DNA of 64,000 nt from Harmothoe impar (taxonomy: Eukaryota; Annelida; Polychaeta; Phyllodocida; Polynoidae), in NCBI GenBank assembly GCA_947462335.1, contig OX381721.1, forward strand, positions 4,588,001-4,652,000, in the 5' to 3' direction. The translations under genes were made by a program, and so were the position numbers. Below are positions 23,616 to 36,181 of this stretch, in pieces; positions within the stretch are counted from its first letter, which is position 1; each line of letters opens with the position of its first letter. The notes below the pieces were generated by a model that saw only the letters and a program-made list of their open reading frames with translations, searched no databases and was not told the origin of the DNA.

Positions 23616-25654
23616 CACAGGTGCTGTATAAGCATATTGTATCACTGGGGCTGGGAGTAACAGATGAAGTCCATGAATACCTTGGATCAAGTTGATTTAG
23701 GACGACCAGGTTTTATAATGAAATATGATGTGACCCCTTTAAATGTATAGAGGTGTTTTGTTCCAGTTGTGACTATCATGAAGTCATAAATTAAACATTA
23801 GTTGATTTTGAATGATTAACTTTCTTTAAAGTGGCACAGTCACCAAATGTATCCCGCTAACAATTGTAGGACTATTGTAGTCTACTATGTGGTTAAATGT
23901 GAGTGGAGAGAATACCCCTTTAACATGTTGAATTTAATGTAGTGATATCTTTTCAGTCACTAAAATCTTTGGAGGTATGATAAGGGTTATGATAGTGAAT
24001 TGATGTTTCAAAACGATTATTATATAATTTGATATCTCATGATCATGTATGACCATGTAGGAAAAAGTAGTGAGATATTTCAAATGTCCATCAATGTTAG
24101 GTGAATATAGGTTCCAAAATAACTTTAAACAAATTGAAGCCTTAGAAACCAGGGCCCATGGATCTTGTGTCCGACCCAGGAGACTCTTCCATCTTGGGTT
24201 GTGTCAGTTGTCAACTCTCCCCTTCCCGCCTGAGGGCAGCACCATTCACCAGGGGACAAGGTGTGTAGGTGTGTCTACATCCATCACCTACCTGTAGACC
24301 AATGCAGCAAGAAAGGGTGACTTCTCAGAAGAGTTTTTGATAAATGTCTTGAACAACTCTGAAGTTTGATCGACAAATACATAATTGTAACTTCAAAATC
24401 CTGCATTTTATTACACTCCATTTGAAAGATGATTGTTGTGTGAATCTCCTGATATGAGATGTTTGCAAACATAGTCATTCCAAACAATATTATGAAGATT
24501 CTTCTAAAACCATTGTAAACACAACTGGGCAGCTAGCTAAGTTGTATTCAGGTGCTTGATCACCCCTCTTTTGTCAGTGACAAACAAATTGAAAAATCAT
24601 ATAACTTATTTATCTAAGTATGGATATATACCATTCTCTTCATCTACTATTGATAGAGGTTTAGTTTAAGTGAGAAAACCTTTGAGCTGTAGAATAATAA
24701 CCTATTTGGCTGAGCCACAGAGGATAAGCCCCATATTCTACTGCTCTGTGTAGGGTTTCAATCACTAAAACAACAGAGGAAGTAGGGATATGGGATATCC
24801 CAATTTCCTTGTTAAATTCACTTCTATTCAGCTAAAGATCCCCCCCTATAATTCAAGAGTTTTAACATTAACCTACTACGAATAACCTTATAGACAGTCC
24901 CCCCCCCCAACAAAAAAATGGCCATCTTCCTATATGAAGATTCATCTGAAAATTATATGGATAAATTGCCAGGTGTAAGATGTTACCCTTATTACAGGTG
25001 GCACAACACAAAACCTATCCATCTCTTGTATGCACACAGGAATCCTCAAGGGTGCAATGTATTTCCTGAAGTGGGCAGTGTATGTGTGCTAATCTGCCTT
25101 CTTCATCATACTACATCACAGCTTGGAGTATCGTTCAGAATAATCCATGAGAAAAATTATATTCTAAATGAATTAGGCATTTCATGAATACTCAATGAAT
25201 TTTCATAAATCTTCACAATCTAGCATTTCTTTTTAATGCTATATATTTTTCAAATGTGGCTGATTTAGATCAAAGTATGCTTCAAATACCAATTCTAAAA
25301 ATCATTTGTTTGTTCACAGCTCCTCGAATTCACTCCTCAGTGTATGCAGTCAGTCGATGAACCCTGTGGACTGGTGTCATGTCTATATATGCAGGGGCAG
25401 ATCCAGGATCTGGGGAAAGGGGGGGTTAGGGAAGCTTTGTCTGAAGTCCCAGTGCACTAAAATAGTTTACCATAACATCAATTGTCCCAAGATCTTCAAA
25501 CCCATCTCAAGTTGGATTATTTCTTAAACCTGCATGGGCAAGGTACCTGAACTAGGCTTTGGTCAGACCAATTTGACCCCATTAAACACCTCAAAAAGAA
25601 AAGAACATTTGTCACTTGAATCCTCTCCAACCACTCATGGCAATTTTTCCTCAG
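23616..25654. other. no gene supported
   Basis: Low-complexity and unique AT-rich DNA. A run of C at ~24899-24908 and a G-rich piece near 25420 resemble parts of the C-rich dispersed family at 16218. Upstream exons of the gene ending at 25881 may be here, but I could not identify them. Confidence 0.4.
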
Positions 25655-25881
25655 CTTTGACTCAAAGTGGCTGTGCTTGTCTTCAGCTGGACTACAAGAC
25701 GTTTAAGGATTTGCAGGACCTTGATATTCTGAAGTACTGCTTCAAAGGTACGAAGAGATTTTTTATCCTACGTGAACTTCTCCAGCTTAAAAGCCAGTGT
25801 CTGCCTCTGGGACACTGTGGAGAGCTCTTGTTTGTGAGAGATGTCCTTGATGTAGTTCGGAGTGAAGAACAACTCTTATAA
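25655..25881 (+). CDS. probable terminal exon of an unrecognised gene
   Basis: A pyrimidine-rich tract ending TTTTTCCTCAG at 25654 looks like a splice acceptor. The frame after it (two bases completing a codon, then TTG-ACT-CAA) runs about 75 codons to a TAA at 25879-25881. The peptide is well balanced and helical, with L-D-Y-K-T-F-K-D-L, a charged F-K-G-T-K-R-F segment and an ending rich in D-V-L-D-V-V-R-S-E-E. I do not recognise the family. Two overlapping AATAAA signals follow at 25910-25915 and 25917-25922, only ~30 bp after the stop, as expected for a last exon. The open frame extends upstream to 25534 but the composition there is less protein-like. Could be a processed pseudogene fragment. 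Confidence 0.45.
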
Positions 25882-25909
25882 TCTCAAGCTACAAAGGAGA
25901 GCTTCTTGG

Positions 25910-25922
25910 AATAAAGAATAAA
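25910..25922 (+). terminator. tandem poly(A) signals
   Basis: AATAAAGAATAAAG, two canonical hexamers 7 bp apart, directly after the stop codon of the 25655-25881 exon. Confidence 0.5.
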
Positions 25923-25949
25923 GAATATCACAAAAATGTGCACAGCTGT

Positions 25950-27871
25950 TGCAGAAAAAGAATCTTTATATATTGGTTTTTAACCATTGCACAAGCTTAC
26001 ATTCCACCTTTAAATTTGTTGATGTATCAAGCCATTTTGGAAAATAATATTGTCTAAAATTGGCGTGCAACATATTTATAATTTATCGCTTGATAGAGAA
26101 AGCAGAAACCTTCATAAGAGAGATTTATTTCGATATGGTATACATGCTCGCGTCCAATCAGCATTTTATACCTCCATCCCTGGCACCTCTTTGATTTACT
26201 GAAATTGTGTGAGTATTTGTATAAAAATGTTTCATCTAACTTCCTTGATAATCAATGAGGGAAATGTCCAGAATACCCATATCAGAGAGATTATGAATGC
26301 AAACTATATTTGATGCTGAAGTAGTTCATAGAGCTTTCAGTTTTGAGCGGATAGCTGTTTTTATAACTGCATGCTATAAAAATCCATGTTTGGATAGGAA
26401 TTGAACAAATTAGAGATTTGTTGCCTCAAATATAAAAAGTAATAACTTCCATACCGAGGCTATTTCACCAAAGTACACTGCGGATATTTGTCTCTGTCAT
26501 CAGACAAAATGAAACTCTTGGGACACTTTCATTGTTGATATATAACCGTGAAAAGTCAATGAATGAGCTTGACTACACTATATATAGCAAAAATTATTGC
26601 TACTTATATTTGATATCTATTTCATTGCTCCATCTTTTTAATTGACACAGGAATCCTCTAGGGTGGGTTTTCCTGAGGTAAACTGTCTAAGTAGTGAAAA
26701 TTACTATATGCTCAATGAATTACTCAAACGATTATCGTAATGACCACTGGGCAGCTTGTAAAGGTGTGTAGCTGTGGAGGGTTCCGATTAAAATATGCTT
26801 GTATGGCAGAAGTAAGTGAGAAGAATGGTGTGTATGAACATATTGATACAAGTATTAAGTATTATTGAATTTAAGTATTGAACAGCACACCAGGTAAATA
26901 GAGCTGCACATTAAAATGACAGAGTCAGTGGTCATTGCAGGAGTGGTTCCTATGGCCATGATGCAATATGGCCCTCCTGTTATTTAAACACATTGAATCT
27001 TTATCTTTGATTAACATGCATCAAACGATTTGGGAGTTGACAGGAATTATGGAATAACACTAATTTGTGCTGAAAACAATAATTCAAGAGATTCAATTAA
27101 CCTGATTCCTCTCAAGCGAGAACAATAAATCTAAAATCATTCACATATGAGTCGCACTAGGGATGTGAATAAATACCACCTACAGAGAAATGAAAATTGG
27201 ATCTCATTGGATCTTATTGATGTCCCTGAATCCTTCCTTCTGCAATCTGTCTTACTTGGGACTGATTTGGATCAGGGGACTGTCATCATACTTATGAGAC
27301 CTCTTTCCTATCAGGACACATACTATTCTGTCTGTGTGCTTGGCCTGCTTATCACCCCAGAGACATGTACTGTTGTAGGGTGGGCATTGTGATGTAAATT
27401 AAGGATGGTTTCTTTGTGTAGATGACAACAAGGCAACTCCCTAATCACTCATCCTCACTCTGGTACTGATGTGAGGCGTTCCCAGGAGGTACTGACAACA
27501 TTTGCAATAATTCCTGTATTGATGTCTGTGTTCACCTGAAAGACTTTCAAAGATGCAGCATTTTAGCCTAGACATTTGGCAATTTTATTTATTGCCCCGG
27601 TAAGGAAAATGTTGTTGGTAGATTTTTAAAAAAAGGCTTTAAGTTGATTAAACATCTGGCCAAAAGTAATATCAAGGTAAAGCAAAGATACAATGAATAT
27701 ATCTGCATCCTCTTTCTCACAATGTACCACTATAGTGCAGTAGAGGGTGATAGGGTCAAGTAAAAAGGCTTTTTTTTTCAAGATACATGGTGGACGAATA
27801 AGGCAGTGGAGGAGGCTGTCCGAACAGAAAATAATATGACATATTCCTCATGGTATTGATTTGGTTATGTG
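25950..27871. other. no gene supported
   Basis: AT-rich unique sequence without coding-looking frames or clear repeats; a run of T at ~27770. Confidence 0.4.
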
Positions 27872-28077
27872 TGTCTTATACCGTATATTTAGTTATTGCC
27901 TATATTACCTGTGATGATGAGGATATGAAAAACATTGGGTCTCATAATATCCACCCTGTGCTGTAAACATTGATTGTCTTATACTGTATATTTAGTTATT
28001 GCCTATATTACCTGTGATGATGAGGATATGAAAAACATAGGGTCTCATAATATCTACCCTGTACTGCAAACATTGAT
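27872..28077 (+). repeat. two-copy 103-bp tandem duplication
   Basis: TGTCTTATAC at 27872 and again at 27975 begin two ~103-bp copies that differ at only a few bases, so the duplication is recent. Confidence 0.85.
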
Positions 28078-28741
28078 TGGTTACTAAGCATCATCAACTG
28101 CATTATCACCTACCTGATTGCTAGCCTGGCAGCAACTTAATGATTGAGGTTAGAGTTTTGAACACAGTCAAGGCTGCTCTAGTTGAGGGAAATATCAAGA
28201 GTCTATTCAGAGACAACGAGAAATGCCTAATACCTGTATCAAGAAAAGACGATGGCCCGATATGACAGTCATATCCTGTGAGCTAGCAGTCACCATTTTG
28301 ATACTGCCCTTATCCCTACATATGTTATACATTGTTGATTGTAGGTACAATGGATCTTTAAGGATACAATGTTGGTTCTAACCATTCGACTAGTATATAT
28401 AGATGGAGCTGCTAGGTCCTATGAATGAGAGTGTCTTTTCCAGAATTATGCAGTTTGGGGGTTGATGAAGGACAATTCAGAAAGTTCTTAACATGTTTAA
28501 ACAAGTTTATTCTATTCACAGGTATATATCTTGGCTCCTTGGAACACTTTTTTGTGACATCTCTAACCCTAGTGGTTCAGTTTTTATTGCTGCACAAATT
28601 CATTTGTCTGTTTTTGGGTGACTCCAGGACCGAAATGAAGTGATTATGTACATTATGTCTAAAAAGAAATTACAGCAACAAATAATTTTGTTTACAGACT
28701 GGGACACCATATGTCTTAAGGCATACTCATGAAATGGCCCA

Positions 28742-29974
28742 TCAAGTTGTATTCTGCTGTAGATAGCAGGTGGATAGGAGATTGTCCTGGGGGAACGCCA
28801 TGATTGGGTTCTTATTCCTGAGGTCTGACTTAGACAACATCACTCTATACCCGAGTCTCTGTAACACCTTACTACACACCTTCTGTATAACCATTACATT
28901 TTGCAGACTCAGCCTCTTTGTCCAAGCAGTTGGCACAGTGGAAGAGTTCCGCTTAGTAAGGTAAGGATTTCTGCTAGTCGGGTTAGTAACTGTAGATATC
29001 CTAATCCATTCATGAACTTCTCTTCGGAAATCAAGCCCCGCAAATTCATACATCTTCTCTGTCAAGACCTCAGGGTTAAGGGCCACATCCTCATATCTCA
29101 CCAAGAGGTAGTTGTCCTTAATTGATGGATTCTCCCCTATAAGTCTCTCTGCAGCATCCAACATAATTGAATGATTAGCACATGTATGCTCAACTGCTTG
29201 GCTAACATTGAGTCCAATGAATGTTTTTATATTCAGGATGGATGCCATCTGGCCTCGTGGATCACGTACAAGATGTATTACTTTGACACCATTTGCTATT
29301 AGCTCCTGAATCATACCTCCATCATGCACACGGATTGTTTTGATGACAGTGTGTTTGAAAGAGTGACAAACATTTGATGTTACTGCAGTCGTAATGGTAC
29401 TTTGTTTCTTACACATTTTATTATAATCTGCTGCTATATTATTATATACTTTATCTTTGGTGCACAACATCCTCTTCCATCGACGACTACGGAGAGAATA
29501 TACAGATCCTGTTTGAATCCAGTCAAATGCACATTGATATAGATGCGCAATAACTTTTTTCTGCAATATCTTTTGATTTCCCAATGATATGCCATGTTTT
29601 TGGATTACGTAAAATGGCTCAAACATATAGTAGACATCAGGGTGGTGACTGAAAAGGTCCCCAATAAAGGAAGACCCAGAACGATGTCTTGTCAAAATTA
29701 TGATCTTAACCGACTTAATACCGGGCAGTAATTCTGTTGAAGTATAAGTCCTACCAGCAGGTGGCACACCCTTGGCATAGGAGGGTTTCGCCCGCCGGCA
29801 GAATATCAGTATTTGAGATGCCTTAGTATTGCATAAGTAGGATTGCCTGTCAACATTGACGTTGACCAAGAAAAAAAAGCTACAGCCTAATATACCTATC
29901 CATAAAAGTCTTGCCTTAGATGAGAATAGTTTTAATAAGGGATCACTTATTAGCTCCGTGACAGTGCTGGCCAT
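28742..29974 (-). CDS. carbohydrate sulfotransferase (CHST1/3/7-like)
   Basis: A 410-residue type II Golgi enzyme that should transfer sulfate from PAPS to a 6-hydroxyl of Gal, GlcNAc or GalNAc in glycosaminoglycans or glycoproteins. A short basic cytosolic N-terminus is followed by one hydrophobic span (residues ~23-41, LLWIGILGCSFFFLV). The 5'-phosphosulfate loop lies at ~95-103 (T-R-H-R-S-G-S-S-F) and the 3'-phosphate motif at ~233-245 (V-I-H-L-V-R-D-P-R-G). Potential N-glycosylation sites are present. I start at the ATG at 29974 because the upstream 39 open codons read through a polypyrimidine tract and CAG resembling a splice acceptor, with the exon beginning at ~29987. The whole coding part is therefore one exon, as in many CHST genes. 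Length fits the family. Exact acceptor sugar cannot be told. Confidence 0.88.
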   Translation of the reverse strand: MASTVTELISDPLLKLFSSKARLLWIGILGCSFFFLVNVNVDRQSYLCNTKASQILIFCRRAKPSYAKGVPPAGRTYTSTELLPGIKSVKIIILTRHRSGSSFIGDLFSHHPDVYYMFEPFYVIQKHGISLGNQKILQKKVIAHLYQCAFDWIQTGSVYSLRSRRWKRMLCTKDKVYNNIAADYNKMCKKQSTITTAVTSNVCHSFKHTVIKTIRVHDGGMIQELIANGVKVIHLVRDPRGQMASILNIKTFIGLNVSQAVEHTCANHSIMLDAAERLIGENPSIKDNYLLVRYEDVALNPEVLTEKMYEFAGLDFRREVHEWIRISTVTNPTSRNPYLTKRNSSTVPTAWTKRLSLQNVMVIQKVCSKVLQRLGYRVMLSKSDLRNKNPIMAFPQDNLLSTCYLQQNTT

Positions 29975-29987
29975 TGAGTTGATGCTG

Positions 29988-30005
29988 CTGGGAAGACATG
30001 AAATG
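29988..30005 (-). other. splice acceptor upstream of the sulfotransferase ATG
   Basis: On the minus strand CATTTCATGTCTTCCCAG ends at 29988, 13 bases before the ATG. This suggests a separate 5' non-coding exon. Confidence 0.5.
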
Positions 30006-30091
30006 TAAATATACACAATGATATAAAGTAAACAGTTCTTATTAGGAACCCTTTCCAACAGATTTGAAAAATCAAAAAAGCAACAATACAA

Positions 30092-31865
30092 CCAGATTTA
30101 TATTTATGCATTTTCACCTAAAAATTCAAAACAAGAAGATTTACAAATAGTGCAATGCATGACCAACTAACTTTAATCAAGTTACATTTTTTCTCATATT
30201 TAGAATATTGGAATGGCTGCAAAAGAAAGAAGAAGGTTTGCTTTCTGCCATTTCTGATAGGAAATATATTTTAAAACTTCAGATATAAACTGCTGCTTGC
30301 ATCAGAGATCAACCTTTCATTGCAGGACTATTGATTTGTACATAAAATGCTACCTGAAAACTTTTTCGGTATACCCTTCACTCCTTTTTGTCATTCTGTT
30401 GCCCAATGGTGGCCTGAAAAAGAAAATTCCTGAAATGTTATTTTACCAGAGCACACTTCTTATCTTAGTATATCTAATCAGTGGGATTTTTCTAATATGT
30501 ATGCAGTAACAGACCAGTTGTGAAGTGGTTACAAGTACTAGTGATCCGCTCAGATGCCATAGTCAACTTGTAAAGGCATCCACTGCTAGGCAAGTCATTC
30601 AACAAACAACATGTGTGCTCAGGGTATGAAGTTGGATACATGTTTTCAGGCTATGGATTCAAATGGAGACTTAAAAATATTCAAGGTAGTGGAGGACAAG
30701 ACTATTGAGAATTGTGTCACTTTTTTGGAATACCACCCTGGACATTTTAGAAGGATTGTAGTTGAGCAGAGTTACATATGGGATTGCAAACATAAAGCTA
30801 GCAAAAACACCAGGGTCTTAAGGGGGCACAATAGGGCAGATCCAGGAGAATAGTTTATCATGCATATTTTCGTAGAAATGTGTTAAAACTTGACATGACC
30901 ACAGAAAATGTCTCTGCAGACCTTAATATTTAAAATATAGATAAAAGAAGAAAAACCTCCCTCAGCAAGCATACCAAACACTGGTTAAGATTTCAAAACA
31001 TTAAAGTTACACCATATTTTTATACAAAAGTACCCTTCTAATGAGAAAAAGAAAAAATGTTTTTGTTCCATCAACTTTCCACAGCCATAGTTACACCAAA
31101 TAATGGAAGGAATTTGATGAAGGCATTACACTTGGTTATAACCATATATGATATGTCTAGTTTTAACACAATTCTACTGAACTATACATGATTAACTGCT
31201 TTACTTCTCTACCCTATATTGCCCCCTTAAAGATGTATGGTGGTATCAAATGCGGGGCTCTCAGTCCCCCCTCCCCACCAGAGAAGAGTATTTACAACTG
31301 ACAGTTTGTAAGGAGGAAAATAATCAGGATACTCTAAAACAAAAGCTTTTCTTAGCTGGGGTCTCAGTTCGCCCGGGCAAATATCAGCGTCAGCCATTGT
31401 TGCCAATAGCACTCTCATACAAGGGTCAGGCACTGCTGGACTATTGTAGGTGAGTCAAGAGCCATTGTAGTGAGGGTCAGGCTAAGCTGGACCTTTATCT
31501 AGAGCCTGTACTCACTCATAATTGCTTGAGATTCTGGCCATGCTGGATCCACATGCTAGAGTCTGGCAATGCTGGACTCCGGGAAGAGTCTCTTGCAGCC
31601 TGCAAGAGTACAGCATCGGGACAACGCTAGCACCAGGCTGACGCTGATAATTGCCTGGGTGTTGGCCACATTCGTATTTGTCAACAAAGACATGGAGCAT
31701 GACATAGAGGAGGCAGACATGGTGACGAGGCTGTGGGATTTGCACATAACATATCTTATCTGACATTCTTGACCAATTCCTATATGCCCTGTTTTTGTCA
31801 AAGTCCAGACTACAAATAAGGCAGAATATCTTAGTGTGCATGCAATGAAACTCTTCACCATGAAA
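30092..31865. other. no gene supported
   Basis: The region upstream of the sulfotransferase. It presumably holds its intron, first exon and promoter, but I could not locate them. 31370-31640 has several loosely repeated GGTCAGGC / TGCTGGAC words. Confidence 0.35.
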
Positions 31866-32366
31866 AATGTGAGTTTGAGTTTGAGTTTAAATAGCCTTCA
31901 TTTTCGTCATTTCATCACAACAGTTACATTTGCAGGTGTCCATTATATACTTAAAAAATAAGGCAGGCTGCATTTAGGATTACTCATCCCATTTATGGCT
32001 GCAACCTTTACACCAATACAGTTAACCTTTCATAGCTGCTTCTATAATAAATATTAGTACAAAAATAGCTTACTTACTAAGGTGTCATGTTTCCACATTT
32101 ACCTGACATTTATACGATTTCCAGGTGCAACATGAGATAAACTAAATATTTTTTGCATTGGGAAAAGAGGAACGTAAACAATCTAATACCCCTGGTGGCA
32201 ATTATTAAGAATTGCGACGAGGGAAAAATACAAACACATTTCCGACAGTAAGTTGAGAACTACAGGGTGGTCTTGTGGGAGCTGAAAGACTTCAATATCA
32301 TGGTTTGTTCATTTTTGATATGAACCAAGGTTAACGGGACTTAGAGAGAGAGTCAGTAATCTGTGA

Positions 32367-33050
32367 CTAAGGAAGTGCCTCATTTCTGGGGGGGATTGGT
32401 ATTTTGTTCCATAATTTTGTCTTTAGGTCTGTTTTGAAATGGTCTTTTGTGGCTATGGTTCTTATATTGACATCTAAGTCATTCCAAAGTGTAGCTAAAT
32501 TATATTCAAGACTCTTTTGATATAAGGTTAAGTGAGGGAAGTTTACTTTGAGCATGGGGCCGTCCCATAGCCTGGTTCTTAGAAGTCTCTCATCCACATA
32601 CTTGTCATCCCTAGACCTTATATACGCTGCCATTTCAAGGTGCGATCTTCGTCTATCTTCTAACAAATTTTTATTTGCTTTTTTATGTATGGCACTTGTA
32701 CTTGTCCAGTAAGACAATTTCAATGCTACTTTGATGCACCTGTTTTGACATCGTTGCAATTTCTTCAATGCAGTTGTGCCCATACTAGCATATAGTATAT
32801 CTCCATACTCAACTATTGGTAATATGTACGTCTTGTATATCATGATCATACAATTGCTATCCAAATATCGTGAAATCTTACATAATACATACGCTCTATA
32901 ATTAACGTTCCTGAATCGGCTACTCATGAATTTCTCATAGGACAAGTGTGGATCAAGTATAACCCCTAAATACGTGTAGCTGGGCACCTTATGCAATCTG
33001 GTACCATTCAAAGTAATGTTTACTTCTGCTTGTTTGTGTCTAAAGATCAT
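32367..33050 (-). pseudogene. LINE ORF2, C-terminal part
   Basis: The 227 codons that follow the inserted element. They contain the thumb/C-terminal region of the reverse transcriptase (Y-L-G-V-x-L-D near the start; I-V-E-Y-G-D; a helical Q-R-C-Q-N-R stretch) and end in a TAG about 500 bp before the element's 3' tail. The codon after the insertion site continues the frame of 34658-36133 once one copy of the duplicated ATAT is discounted, so this is one gene split by the insertion. Confidence 0.8.
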
Positions 33051-33054
33051 ATAT

Positions 33055-34672
33055 GACTAGGTATCATGAGATAGATGCATTTCCCGTTCCTGTCCGACTT
33101 GTCAAAAATATTCTCAAATCAAACTCATAATTCTCATGCATATACTGCTACTCATGCAGTATTTTACTGCACTTTTAGTTTTTTCAATTTTATAATTTTT
33201 TAGTATTTTTCATCTCACCAAAGTGGTTCCTGTCTGGCCTGAAATACATATAGCAGACTGTATTTCCCTTTTCACATATCTTTTTCTACTATAAATATAA
33301 TAGATTGTGAGGTTATCATTCTCCTTCCCATACACCTCATTTCTGTACAATATGGTTAAACCATTTTTGCATATTCAGCATTTTTTCTTTGCCTATCCCG
33401 TTCCTGTCCATTCCATCAAATTGATTGATTTTTAAAATGCTAACATATTTAAGCATTTCTACTATATAGAGCATATAACTTAAAAAGATTTCTTCTCTTA
33501 CACTAAATATGTACCCTCCTATCTATTTCTATAACCTCATATGGTGCCCAACTGCCCTCTTTTTCCCGTTCCTGTCCGTTCCTGTCCGGCCACATCCCGT
33601 TCCTGTCCAGCCCTTTGACCAGGAATAAATGATAAACCATCTAAGAACATGATTATTTTTCTTTGAAAATCCCTTAGATATGACTCTTGGCAATACATGT
33701 AGGTGCTAATGATTTGTTTCCCATTAACACAGTACATGGAACACCTACAGAAATCAAATATCCTGTTCCTGTCCAGCCATATCCCGTTCCTGTCCAGCCC
33801 TTTGACCAGGAATAAATGATAAACCATGTAAGAACATGATCATTTTTCTTTGAAAATCCGTTAGATATGACTCATGGCAATACATGTGGGTGCTTATGAC
33901 TTGTTTCCCATGAACACAGTACATGAAAAACCTACAGAAATCAAATATCCCGTTCCTGTCCAGCCATATCCCGTTCCTGTCCAGCCCTTTGACCAGGAAT
34001 AAATGATAAACCATGTGAGAACATGATTATTTTTCTTTGAAAATTGGTTATATATGACTCTTGGCAATACCTGTGGGTGCTTATGATGTGTTTTACCATG
34101 AACACAGTACATAGAACACCTACAGAAATCAAATATCCCGTTCCTGTCCAGCCATATCCCGTTCCTGTCCAGCCCTTTGACCAGGAATAAATGATAAACC
34201 ATGTAAGAACATGATTATTTTTCTTTGTAAATCCTTTAGATATGACTCTTGGCAATACATGTGGGTGCTTATTGCATGTTTCTAAGTAAAAGTATGCCCA
34301 GTAAAAAAAAAATAGATTAGGCACTGATGAAATGTGTAAAAAAGTCACATTCTGACCAGAGATAGGGAGATAAACTGATGTTTTCAACCTTTAGTTATAA
34401 TATAGTAACAATATAATATGCTGGCCCATTATAATTGTGGTGTATATAAAATACATATTTTCTGAGGGCAATTGTTTCTGGTTGGACAGGAACGGGAAAT
34501 GGGCATTTTAATTAAAGAAAATGGGAGAAAAATCATTAAATAAGAAAAAAGGAAAATATAGTGCAATGCATCATAAGGACTAATATAAGCATGGTAAATA
34601 TCTAGTTGATTTGAGCATATTAATGTAGGCCGGACAGGAACGGGAAATGCACTGATCTCATGATACACAGTC
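33055..34672. mobile_element. 1618-bp non-autonomous element with ATAT target duplication
   Basis: The ends are inverted: GACTAGGTATCATGAGAT on the left and the complement of GACTGTGTATCATGAGAT on the right, followed by a shared TGCATTTCCCGTTCCTGTCC. It is flanked by ATAT at 33051-33054 and 34673-34676. Removing the element and one ATAT restores the continuity of the surrounding LINE frame, which confirms the limits. The word CCCGTTCCTGTCC recurs at least ten times in both orientations, and the middle is a 187-bp tandem array. There is no transposase. The superfamily is uncertain; the 4-bp duplication and repeated subterminal motif do not match one that I can name. Confidence 0.82.
33597..34290 (+). 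repeat. 187-bp tandem repeat, about four copies
   Basis: CCCTTTGACCAGGAATAAAT starts at 33611, 33798, 33985 and 34173, spacings of 187, 187 and 188 bp. Each unit begins with one or two CCCGTTCCTGTCC words and ends in CTACAGAAATCAAATATCC. The overlapping open frames here are by-products of the repeat. Confidence 0.9.
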
Positions 34673-36133
34673 ATATTTAGTCTTACCCACATTAATCGTC
34701 AATTTGTTTTGATTGCACCATTGAGAAAATAGATGCAAGTCATGTTGTAAGGTTTGTGCAACCGTGTTACAGTCTCTTCCTGAGGCATACAATGCTGTAT
34801 CATCAGCGTATAACGAAATCGAGCTATTAACACAACTTTTTTCTACATCGTTTATGAATGTCAAAAACAGTAGTGGCCCCAGGATAGATCCTTGGGGCAC
34901 ACCATATAAGACCTGCGCTTCCCCAGAGTGAATAGCATTTATTAAGATTCTTTGTTTCCTATCAGTTAAATAATTTTTCACCCTATTTAGAAGATTGTTT
35001 TTAATTCCGTATCTTGATAGTTTGGCCAAAAGAATATTGTGATCTACCAAGTCAAAGGCTTTTTTAAAATCTATAAATACCGATATTGTACTATTTCTCT
35101 TATTCCTTTCCCTTAGTATGTCATCAGTTAAATCCCCTATTATTTTTACTGTGGAGAAACCTTTTCTGTAACCACCCTGTTTGCCAGATAGGATATTGTT
35201 TTCTTCATAGAAATCAGTTATTCTGCCATGAACTATTTTACCTGGTAAAGGGAGCAAGGATATTGGTCTATAATTAGACACTTCTTGTAAGTTACCTTGT
35301 TTAGGAATGGGGATTACCGTAGCACATTTCCATTTAACCGGTACCACTCCATCTCTAAGAGATTTGTTGAACATATATACCAGTTGGGGAACAATATGTA
35401 GAAATGAGTCAACTAAACATCTGGTACTGAGACCATCAATTGCACTGGATTTACTCATTTTTACCGCCTTTAATATTTTTGTGACCTCGTCCACATCCGT
35501 AACAATCTCATCAAGGAGACTATCTTCATTCTCATCACCCCAAAAGGTCCAATTTGTATTAAAATTTTCAGCTAACTTACTACCAATATTGGCAAAGTAA
35601 TTATTGATATAATTTGGAACATTGTCTATTAAATTCCCCAAATTATCTTTAAGTTCAACAGAATTAGTATCTTTATTTTTCCCTGTGAGTAATTTATTAA
35701 TTTCATGCCAAAATTTCTTTGAATCCCCATCAGCTTCATTTATTTTATTCTGAACATAATTTTTCTTTGCTTCTCTACATGCCTTGGTAATTCTATTACT
35801 CTCCACATTGGACAGGTGCTTCCAGTCTTGTCTCTTTTGTCTTTTTAATCGTGTACAAATCCTATCTTTATTTTTAATTTCAGCTTTTAGGGTTTTTGTC
35901 ATCCAGGGTTCTTCCTTTTCTTTCACCCTATATTCCCTTAAAGGACACATGTTGTCCATGATCGTTTTAACATGATTGTGAATAAAATTCCAGCATTCCT
36001 CAACATTAACATTATTGTCAAAATCAGGCCAATCCAGAGTACTCAATTTCTCACCAATAAGTTGCTCATTATAGTTTTTGAGGCTCCGGGCTAATATGGA
36101 CTTCTTTCCCTTATGTGTTATTCTATCTCCCAT
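34673..36133 (-). pseudogene. LINE ORF2, reverse transcriptase part
   Basis: A continuous frame of ~490 codons containing the linker and RT domain. Visible are Y-R-P-I-S-L-L-P, F-I-D-F-K-K-A-F-D (first catalytic Asp), G-V-P-Q-G-S-I-L-G-P-L-L-F, and Y-A-D-D with T-A-L-Y (catalytic pair). The spelling of these motifs places it in the Jockey/CR1-type group. Its 5' end joins the endonuclease frame through an in-frame TAA at 36182-36184; its 3' end is cut by the 33055-34672 element. All RT catalytic residues are intact, so the copy is young or was mobilised recently. Confidence 0.88.
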
Positions 36134-36181
36134 TATTGCACTAACAATATTATGGTCACTTGGAGTTATAGGCCTATTTGT

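Noticed and set aside
33537..34387. Four overlapping short proteins with a repeated MVYHLFLVKG start
   Set aside because: They are the 187-bp tandem repeat read on the minus strand; each copy gives the same peptide and none leads into a longer frame.
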